From assembly GCF_900460065.1 (NCBI RefSeq), contig NZ_UAVD01000057.1:1-64000 (forward strand): a stretch of DNA of 64,000 bases, read 5' to 3'. Shown one piece after another: positions 57,975 through 64,000 of this stretch. Positions within the stretch are counted from its first letter, which is position 1; every line of letters begins with the position of its first letter. Under the pieces are notes generated by a model. The model was not told the origin of the DNA and ran no database searches. It saw nothing but the letters and a program-made list of their open reading frames with translations. The translations under genes were made by a program, and so were the position numbers. Source of the DNA: Streptomyces griseus (GTDB lineage: Bacteria > Actinomycetota > Actinomycetes > Streptomycetales > Streptomycetaceae).

Positions 57975-58380
57975 CCCGGCAGCGTACCGGCCGGGCGGTC
58001 GCCCCTCACCTCCCCTCATTCCGGGGCCCACGAGGAGAGGGACCTGCTGGCCGCCCACGGGAGTGCCCGCTGCCGCAACGGCGAGGAGTCGACCCGGCGG
58101 ATGGCCCGCGCCCCGTCGCACGGCTGATCGACCACGGGCAGCGGACCGAGAACGACACCGGGCTCGCGGGCACCGACCGGATACGTTCGGTTCAGGGCTC
58201 ACAGCCCCAAAATCCGGCCACCCTCGACCGGGGCGAACGCACATGACGCGTGCATACACGTCCCACGACCGGCGGGGGAGTGACTCGGACGGCCACCCAT
58301 GTCAGTTGGCACACCGGCGGCTTGGCTTGATTCGGGTGGGTACCATCGTCGCTACACCCACGTCGAAAGCCGAGGACCAC

Positions 58381-58956
58381 ATGTCAGGAAACCTTCCCAC
58401 TCCGAGCGTCACGGCAGACTATGCCCAGCGGGTCGCCGATGATCTCTCGGCGACCCGGAGCGAGCAGGAGCGTGTGCGCACCGAACTCACACGCCTGCAG
58501 GACGAGCTCGTCCGCCTTGAGGACAGCGAACAGGTCCTGACGAAGATGCAGGAAGTGCTCGGCGGCCTGCCCAAGCCCTCGGCCAAGCAGAGGAAGGGCG
58601 CAAAGGGATCCGTGGTCCCCGGGGCCCGGCGTTCCCAGGGCAGGACGGCAGCGGGTAAGGCGACCGCAACCACCAAGGGCAAGAGTTCCAAGAAGGCGGC
58701 CACGCCCAAGAAGGCGGGAGAGCCCACGTGGCTGGAGCTGACCACCGCTTACCTGGGAGGGCAGGGCGAGCCCAGGTCAGCGGCGGAAATCGCGGCGGCG
58801 CTCACCGAGGCTCATCCGGAACGTACGGTTCAGGTGCCGGTGGTGCGCAACACGCTGGAGCAGGGTGTCGCGCAGGGAGTGCTGGAGCGTTCCAAGCAGG
58901 GGCGTTCGGTCTTCTACAGCCCCGCCTCGGCGTCCGCCGCCCCGGCCGACTCCTAA
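58381..58956 (+). CDS. Coiled-coil / basic linker / winged-helix protein
   Basis: I cannot assign this 191-residue protein to a named family. Residues about 14-60 form a coiled coil (RVADDLSATRSEQERVRTELTRLQDELVRLEDSEQVL). Residues 65-115 are lysine/alanine-rich and histone-H1-like (KGKSSKKAATPKKAG). Residues 118-180 look like a winged helix of the FUR/restriction-associated type (WLELTTAYLGGQGEPRSAAEIAAALTEAHPERTVQVPVVRNTLEQGVAQGVLER). GAGGA precedes the ATG. The layout suggests a DNA-binding or nucleoid-associated regulator. Confidence 0.65.
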   Translation: MSGNLPTPSVTADYAQRVADDLSATRSEQERVRTELTRLQDELVRLEDSEQVLTKMQEVLGGLPKPSAKQRKGAKGSVVPGARRSQGRTAAGKATATTKGKSSKKAATPKKAGEPTWLELTTAYLGGQGEPRSAAEIAAALTEAHPERTVQVPVVRNTLEQGVAQGVLERSKQGRSVFYSPASASAAPADS

Positions 58957-59183
58957 GGCCCTGTCGTCAAACTGCCGCCTGCCCCGTGGGGCCGTGCACA
59001 GGGCCGAGTACGTCCCGTACGAGGAAGCACCCGGCACACCGAGAGCACGCACCGGACCCCGCAGGGCCGCCCTTCGGGCGACGACGGCAGTGTGATGACA
59101 GGACCTATCGACGGTTCGCGAGGCAGAGGCAGAGGCAGAGTGGGCCGAGCATCTGGTGGACTTCCGCTCTTACGGGGACGGTC

Positions 59184-59238
59184 GGGGAGACCATGCGGGC
59201 CGGCCCCCGTAACGGGGGCCGGCCCGCATGGTCTCCCC
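59184..59238. terminator. 27-bp perfect inverted repeat with 1-nt centre
   Basis: Bases 59184-59210 (GGGGAGACCATGCGGG...) are exactly complementary to 59212-59238 around a single A. It sits 8 nt past the stop of the kinase-like gene on the reverse strand. It can act as a very strong bidirectional terminator. The surrounding 58957-59245 has no gene. Confidence 0.75.
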
Positions 59239-59245
59239 AACCTGT

Positions 59246-60073
59246 TCACCGCGGCTCGGGTGGTTGTGCCAACCGTCCGGCCACACAGGCTAACCCCGCG
59301 AGCAGGGCGTGCATCCAGAGGTCTTCGTGCTGCTCGATGTATTCGGCGTCGTTTCGCCAGGCGTCACCGTGGCCTTCGGCCCACAGTCTTTCCCAGGGCT
59401 GGACGCCTTGGGCTGCCTGGTCTCGTAGGAAGTCGTGCATGGAACGTGTACGGCGCCCCAACAGCGGGACCAACCGACGACGTTCGCACTCGTCCAGACC
59501 GTAGGCGTCTGCGAAGACCCGCAGTCGGTTCGCCGCGTCAGAGCGCTGCCAGTCCGGATGCGCGGACAGCGGGATGAAGCCGTGAACGGCGTATGCGACA
59601 TCCCACAGCCGCGAGCCGGGACCCGCACCGTCCCAGTCGATGAAGGCCCACCGCTTCTCATCCGCGACCACGAGGTTCCAGGGGGCCAGGTCGTTGTGGG
59701 CGATGATGTCGCTGCCCTCAGCGGGGATCGGCGTCTGCCACCGCGCATCGGAGGGCGGCATGAAGTCCTGCACGGCATCGTGGAAGTCCCGGATCAGCCG
59801 TGCGACGCGAGCCAGTTGTCGAGCGGGGTCCATCAGCGAGAACCGGTCGGGCCAGACCACGTCTCCCGGCATGAAGGTCAGGACTTCACGCCCTTGATCA
59901 TCGATGCCGAGCGGGCGAGGTGCCGCGCCGAATCCCGCCCCGTGCAGGTGGGCGAGCAGAGCATGCACAGCGGGAGTCCATGGTCCGGCCGGACGGCGAA
60001 CGGTGTCCCCGACGCGGACGACACCCTCACTCACGTTGCCACCGGACAAAGGCTGTTCATCATCGTGCCGCAT
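59246..60073 (-). CDS. Aminoglycoside-phosphotransferase-like kinase
   Basis: This 275-residue protein has the APH/choline-kinase fold with catalytic loop IAHNDLAPWNLVV (about 123-135) and metal site FIDWDGAGPGSRLWDVAYA (about 144-162). The N-terminal lobe is short. Substrates of such genomic kinases range from antibiotics to metabolites and cannot be told. ATG at 60073 lacks a ribosome site; an in-frame GTG at codon 14 is an alternative. Confidence 0.78.
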   Translation of the reverse strand: MRHDDEQPLSGGNVSEGVVRVGDTVRRPAGPWTPAVHALLAHLHGAGFGAAPRPLGIDDQGREVLTFMPGDVVWPDRFSLMDPARQLARVARLIRDFHDAVQDFMPPSDARWQTPIPAEGSDIIAHNDLAPWNLVVADEKRWAFIDWDGAGPGSRLWDVAYAVHGFIPLSAHPDWQRSDAANRLRVFADAYGLDECERRRLVPLLGRRTRSMHDFLRDQAAQGVQPWERLWAEGHGDAWRNDAEYIEQHEDLWMHALLAGLACVAGRLAQPPEPR

Positions 60074-60482
60074 CGAACCAGTGTGTCGGGTCGGCTCGTC
60101 GTGGTCATCCCGATAAGGGAAGCGTCAGCGTAGCGGCGGAAGCTGAAGAACAAGATGAGAGATGCGGCCGGTGGCGGAGGCAGGCACCTGGTCCGCTCCG
60201 GCTACCCGCTCACCGGATACGAGCCCAGAGCGAGCTTGGAAAACCCCGGCCAGATGACCGTGAGGCCCTGACGAGGAGTCCGCGCGACCCGGCCCGCCGC
60301 CCATGTCCGGCCGCCATCGGTGCGATGCGGGAGATCGGCGTTCAGCGGACACGAACCCGATCGCGAGCCACTGAACTTGTTCTCCCAGGCCGGACCGGGC
60401 CAGTGGCGACATGCGGCAGGGCACCAACCGCCCCGAGCAAAACCGATGGCGCCGACAGCCTTCCGGCGACAAGACTGCGCCG
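60074..60482. other. Gene-free stretch
   Basis: No open frame here looks like protein, and I see no clear promoter, repeat or hairpin of note. Confidence 0.45.
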
Positions 60483-61298
60483 GTGAACACGCTGCCACCG
60501 CCGCCCGACCTGCCCCTCCTGCCGGTACGGGATACGCGCACCCGCGACCTCGTTCTCGACTATGCGGACATGCACGCCCTGGTCGCCGACCTGGTTCTGC
60601 CAGGCAACGCCTCGATGTACGTCATGAGCGCGATGGAAACCTCCCGCGAGCTCATCCGGCACTCCTACTACCGGTACGAGTTTGCCACCGTCGCCGTCAC
60701 GCATTCCCTGTTCGCCCTGGAGCACGCCCTGGCCGAGCGCCTGGCCATGAATGAGCCGCTCCACGACCTGATCGGGCGGGCCACCGACGCGGGGCTCATC
60801 ACAGCCGGACTCGCCGCCGAACTCGACCGCAGCCGACTGCTGCGCGACAAGCTCACGCAGGGCGCCGAGTCAAGTGCCGCCCTCCGCCCACTCCGGGCCG
60901 TCGCGATGGTGCGTGCCGTCTTCGATGCCATCTCCCTGCTTCTTCGCCCGCCGTCTGCGCCAGAGGCGACAGCCGCCGACGTGGGCGCAGCACAGCCCGA
61001 AGGCGGCCTCGCCCAACTGTGGGAGGACCACCTGCGTGCCCCGTTCCCCGACGGCTTCCGCGGAGTGGACCTCGACGGCGTAGACCTGGTCCTCCTGGAC
61101 GCCGACGTGGCCGGCCTCGTGCAGAGGGAACTGAAGATCGGACTCGACGACGGTGGCATCGCCTACCTCTGGGGCTGCATCGCCGACCTCGACAAGATCG
61201 TTCCCCTGATCAACGAAGATTACTGCGCCTCCTACTTCACGAAACTTCGGACTATGGCCCAGGTCGCAGCAGTGCGCTACATCCCCACCGCGACCTGA
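60483..61298 (+). CDS. Hypothetical helical protein
   Basis: I do not recognise this 271-residue protein. It is mostly helical (EFATVAVTHSLFALEHALAERLAM, about 75-98) and ends YCASYFTKLRTMAQVAAVRYIPTAT. It has no signal peptide or membrane segment. A proline-rich start (LPPPPDLPLLPV) follows the GTG at 60483; a longer frame from 60411 is possible. Codon use is a little less GC-biased than neighbours, in keeping with the accessory character of this end of the window. Confidence 0.5.
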   Translation: MNTLPPPPDLPLLPVRDTRTRDLVLDYADMHALVADLVLPGNASMYVMSAMETSRELIRHSYYRYEFATVAVTHSLFALEHALAERLAMNEPLHDLIGRATDAGLITAGLAAELDRSRLLRDKLTQGAESSAALRPLRAVAMVRAVFDAISLLLRPPSAPEATAADVGAAQPEGGLAQLWEDHLRAPFPDGFRGVDLDGVDLVLLDADVAGLVQRELKIGLDDGGIAYLWGCIADLDKIVPLINEDYCASYFTKLRTMAQVAAVRYIPTAT

Positions 61299-61677
61299 CC
61301 GCCGGGGGTGAAGCAGCATCAGGGTCTGCCGCGACCTCGTCAGGGTCTGGCTCGGTCACGTTCGATGACGGTCGCGGGGCGTTAGACGGGTTTTGCCCAC
61401 GTCGTAGCGGGCGGCGGGATGCCGGTTCTTCGGGCCGGAAGGGCGGCCGGGCCGGGCCGGTTGGGTTTCGGCGCACAGGCCGGACGAGACATGTTCGGGC
61501 GGAGGTTCCTGAACGCCCGGCGGACCCGGGCCGGGGCGAGCCGGCCAGGCTCGGCCGGCTTCGCCCACGGATGACGAAGGTCGGTGGTCAGCGTGAGGTC
61601 GACCGGTGTCTTCTCCCAAGGCTATGGCGTGCGCCTGCCACGACGGTGGGCAACCCTTCGTTGATCTCAGCCGTCAT
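61299..61677. other. Stretch with a transposase remnant
   Basis: Apart from the remnant described at 61382-61600 I see nothing here. Confidence 0.5.
61382..61600 (-). pseudogene. C-terminal remnant of an IS701-like transposase
   Basis: The reverse strand reads LAPARVRRAFRNLRPNMS and APKPNRPGP in one frame, then GRPSGPKNRHPAARYDVGKT in another. Together they resemble the C-terminal end of Streptomyces IS701-type transposases, with a frameshift between the parts. The catalytic domain is missing. Assignment rests on remembered similarity. Confidence 0.45.
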
Positions 61678-62499
61678 ATGCACATGACGACGACGCCTGC
61701 CCTCCCCTCCCTCGTGCTGCGCGGCAGCAGTGCCACCGCTCGCTTCGAGGACGGGCTCGACTACGTGCAATGGGAACAGGGCGGGCGCGTGACACGGATT
61801 CCGCTGGACGCCATTGAAACGGCCCGCGGCCTCGACCGCTCATTCGAGGTCGTACTGACGACTGCGGAGGCCGACCGCCCTCCTGCCGTGTACGCGGTTC
61901 ACGATGCCGGCGCCGCTGCCGTGACCGCGTTCGTTGCCGCCCTGGAGGCCCGTCTGCCCGAGGGAGCGGCCGAAGGACCGCGCGTCGACGGCGAAGAACT
62001 GATCACCGAAGTGCCCGCCGGACACCCCCCAAGGCCCTCGAAGCGCAATCTTGTTGTCGCCGTGATCGCGGTCTTCGCGGTGATCGATGTGACAGTGGCG
62101 GTGCTCCGCGAGCCGGCGTGGGCGATCGCGCTGCCGTTCCTTCAGATCTTCGCGTGCGCGGGAGCATTCATGGCTCTGACGCTGGGACGAGGCCTGTACG
62201 ACGCGCTGCGCCTCCCCAAGCACGGCATCACGGTGATGGCAGAACTCGACCACTACACCGACAAGACCAAGGTGTACCGGTATGTGGACCAGGACGGCGA
62301 GCTGCACTTCTACCGGGAGTCGACCGGCGGGCAGCAACTGGAGCTCAGCTACGACCCCTGCAACCCCAGCCGCGCCTCCGCCCGCCAGTCTCTGTACGGC
62401 CAGGTCATGATGGCCCTGATGGCAGTCGTGGGCCTGGGTATGGCCTGCGGCGGGCTTGGATTCACCGGGTACCAGATCTTCCTCGCGTTGCGTCGCTGA
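61678..62499 (+). CDS. Hypothetical membrane protein
   Basis: This 273-residue protein has a soluble beta-rich N-terminal part (about 1-115, LVLRGSSATARFEDGLDYVQWEQGGRVTRIPLDAIETARGL). Two membrane segments follow (about 120-165), then a soluble loop (HYTDKTKVYRYVDQDGELHFYRE) and a final membrane segment (MMALMAVVGLGMACGGLGFTGYQIF). I recognise no family. ATG at 61684 is an equally good start. Transposase remnants lie on both sides. Confidence 0.6.
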   Translation: MHMTTTPALPSLVLRGSSATARFEDGLDYVQWEQGGRVTRIPLDAIETARGLDRSFEVVLTTAEADRPPAVYAVHDAGAAAVTAFVAALEARLPEGAAEGPRVDGEELITEVPAGHPPRPSKRNLVVAVIAVFAVIDVTVAVLREPAWAIALPFLQIFACAGAFMALTLGRGLYDALRLPKHGITVMAELDHYTDKTKVYRYVDQDGELHFYRESTGGQQLELSYDPCNPSRASARQSLYGQVMMALMAVVGLGMACGGLGFTGYQIFLALRR

Positions 62500-62543
62500 C
62501 TCGGTACGCGCGTGCCGGGCGCGTCTTGAGCTGGTTCCACCGC

Positions 62544-62780
62544 TCAGGACTGCTCTTTCGCGCGGATGCGGGAGCCACCCACGCACGTACGTGACCAGTC
62601 GAGTTCGCCGTCCGCGTTCAGGTCGGCGAGCAGGACCTGGTGCAGCCGGTCGAAGCCCCCTGCCTTCTGCCACCGGTCCGACACCGGCCGCGGCCCGGGC
62701 AAACGCTCCGGCCACGGAGGCGGCAACGGTTCGATCAGAGCCCACAACTCATCGTCCGCGATCCACGGTCGACTACCCAC
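62544..62780 (-). pseudogene. Internally deleted IS5-family transposase
   Basis: The start PWIADDELWALIEPLPPPWPE and the later WQKAGGFDRLHQVLLADLNADGELDWSRTC are both typical of Streptomyces IS5-type transposases. About 50 residues that normally separate them are absent and the frame stops after RIRAKEQ. It is a non-functional remnant. The 235 nt upstream (62781-63015) show no gene. Confidence 0.65.
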
Positions 62781-63015
62781 ACCTCACGAACGGCCGAATC
62801 ATCCCACCGGTCACGGCCCACCAGGCCGTTTCAACAAGATCGTGTTGCGATCTCTCAGGGGTGCCCCGCGATTCCGGGCGGGCGCACGGCGAAAGATACG
62901 GCCCTAGCCGCATCGCCGAGACGCCCTAATGCATCCAGTATGCGGGTGCGTCTCCGACGTGCGATGCGCCACGTCTGACGCCGTGCGCTGCTCCACCCGG
63001 AATCGCGAAATAATC

Positions 63016-63957
63016 CTAGTCCTGCCGATCCAGCCATTCTGAAATCACGCGGTTGGTTTCTTCGGGCATTTCTCCCTGGATCCAGTGCCCGCAGTCCAGG
63101 CCGACCACCTCCACGTTGGGCACGAACTCCGCCAGTCTTTCGAACCTCGGGATGGAAAGATCCCGGTCCCCGTAGATCATGAGGGCCGGCTGCTTGATCA
63201 TCGGTTCCGCGTCCGCCAGTAGGTGCCAGTTGCGGTCGAGGTTCCTGTACCAGTTGATGCCGCCGGTGAATCCCGACGTCTCGAACGCGGAGATGATGAC
63301 GGCCAGGTCGCTCTCGGTCATGGCCGGGTCGCCGAGTGGCGTCTCCGCCTCGGCGAGGTTGATGAATGCCATGCCCGGCTCAGGGGGTGTGGGGGGCACG
63401 TTCTTCCGGTAGAGATTGCGGATGAACCGGGAGGTGTTGGCATCGAGCACGGCGTCCGCGACGCCCGGCTGTCGGTTGAAGTGGACGAAGTAGAAGTCGT
63501 CGCCGAGGAGGGTTTCCATGACCTCGATCCACGGTTTCTCACCGCGTTCCATGTAGGGCAGGCTCAGGTTGATCAGCTTGTTCACCCGGTCGGGGTGCAA
63601 CTGGGCCAGGCTCCAGACGACGAACGCCCCCCAGTCGTGACCGACGAAGACGGCGTCCTCGTAGCCGTAGTGGTCCAGGAGCGCGACGAGGTCGCCCGTC
63701 AGGTGTGCGATGTCGTAGTCGGTCACCTCGGTCGGGCGGGATGAGTTGCCGTATCCCCGCTGGTTCGGTGCGATGACGTGGTAGCCGGTCGCGGCGAGGA
63801 CGGACATCTGGCGACGCCAGGTGATGGCGTGCTCCGGCCAGCCGTGGCAGAGCACGATGGGCTTGCCCATGTTTTCTCGGCCTGCTTCAAAGACTTCGAG
63901 CTCCACGCCATTGACCTGAACAAGGGTGGGCTCGGGGAAGTCTGCTCGGTTGGTCAC
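63016..63957 (-). CDS. Epoxide hydrolase-like alpha/beta hydrolase
   Basis: This 313-residue protein has the epoxide-hydrolase oxyanion HGWPE (39-43), the Asp nucleophile in VGHDWGAF (Asp108), an acid in MIYGDRD and His in DCGHWIQGE. Cap-domain tyrosines are plausible in the FYFVHF and NWYRN segments. It would open epoxides to diols, though dehalogenase activity uses the same scaffold. GTG has GAGAGGAA upstream. It is the last gene in the window and its own upstream partners are not visible. Confidence 0.86.
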   Translation of the reverse strand: MTNRADFPEPTLVQVNGVELEVFEAGRENMGKPIVLCHGWPEHAITWRRQMSVLAATGYHVIAPNQRGYGNSSRPTEVTDYDIAHLTGDLVALLDHYGYEDAVFVGHDWGAFVVWSLAQLHPDRVNKLINLSLPYMERGEKPWIEVMETLLGDDFYFVHFNRQPGVADAVLDANTSRFIRNLYRKNVPPTPPEPGMAFINLAEAETPLGDPAMTESDLAVIISAFETSGFTGGINWYRNLDRNWHLLADAEPMIKQPALMIYGDRDLSIPRFERLAEFVPNVEVVGLDCGHWIQGEMPEETNRVISEWLDRQD

Positions 63958-64000
63958 TGCATTTCCTCTCTGGGGCCGTCAGCCGGTGGGCGACCTCCTC

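Noticed and set aside
60125..60541. 138-residue reverse-strand frame in the gap before 60483
   Set aside because: Low-complexity composition, no motif and no start signal.
1..64000. tRNA, rRNA and riboswitch genes
   Set aside because: No cloverleaf with TTC-type T-loop, no rRNA core sequence and no recognisable riboswitch was found by eye; a covariance-model search could still find short RNAs.

Overview
The window is high-GC actinobacterial DNA. Codon third positions are almost all G/C, GTG starts are frequent, most genes have a GGAGG-type ribosome site or none, and regulators are very dense (TetR, LysR, MarR, MerR, AraC, XRE, ECF). Promoter elements known from Streptomyces are present: cellulose-type CebR boxes, an iron box, a rifamycin-associated element and an ECF42-type promoter. 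The likely source is a Streptomyces chromosome; no species can be named. I found no rRNA, tRNA, CRISPR array or prophage.

Layout. (1) 1-6411: a leftward yhf-type operon (yhfZ, yhfY, yhfU, yhfT, php, yhfS, partial yhfX) with two copies of one operator/promoter element. (2) 6479-18098: a small zinc-ribbon-like protein, an ABC exporter-type pair with a divergent TetR, a secreted GH30/ricin-lectin hydrolase with a divergent TetR, a membrane protein, a LysR, a MerR facing a double alpha/beta hydrolase, and an Ohr/OhrR peroxide-defence pair. (3) 18126-24791: a TetR/MFS efflux pair with a 28-bp palindromic operator, small metabolic genes, an RNA 2',3'-cyclic phosphodiesterase, a decayed kinase gene, a LysR and an XRE-cupin regulator. 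(4) 24924-30825: a secreted sugar dehydrogenase, a GH6 cellulase with CebR boxes, and an iron-box-controlled HtaA protein. (5) 30822-33399: a three-gene operon pairing a polyprenyl diphosphate synthase with an MpaB/rubber-oxygenase-like enzyme. (6) 33624-50382: an ECF42 sigma factor with its DGPF partner, two saccharopine-dehydrogenase-like genes, hydrolases, more regulators, a large secreted propeller/PA14/carbohydrate-binding protein, a secreted aminopeptidase-type hydrolase and a two-component system. (7) 50489-53393: rifampicin phosphotransferase behind a rifamycin-associated element. (8) 53446-57974: an SDR, Baeyer-Villiger monooxygenase, SMP-30-type lipoprotein and TetR cluster around a 20-bp palindrome. 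(9) 58381-64000: accessory DNA with hypothetical genes, two transposase remnants, a 27-bp perfect inverted repeat and an epoxide-hydrolase-like gene.

How the parts work together. Much of the window is about plant-polymer and sugar use (GH6, GH30, sugar dehydrogenase, PA14/propeller protein) and chemical defence (MFS and ABC pumps, rifampicin inactivation, Ohr, hydrolases). A recurrent feature is that about a dozen genes, most of them regulators, have a TANNNT -10 hexamer ending 6-7 nt before the start codon, the signature of leaderless mRNAs. The most promising under-described units are the prenyl-synthase/MpaB operon, the Streptomyces yhf operon with its twin operators, and the oxidative ketone-to-lactone cluster.
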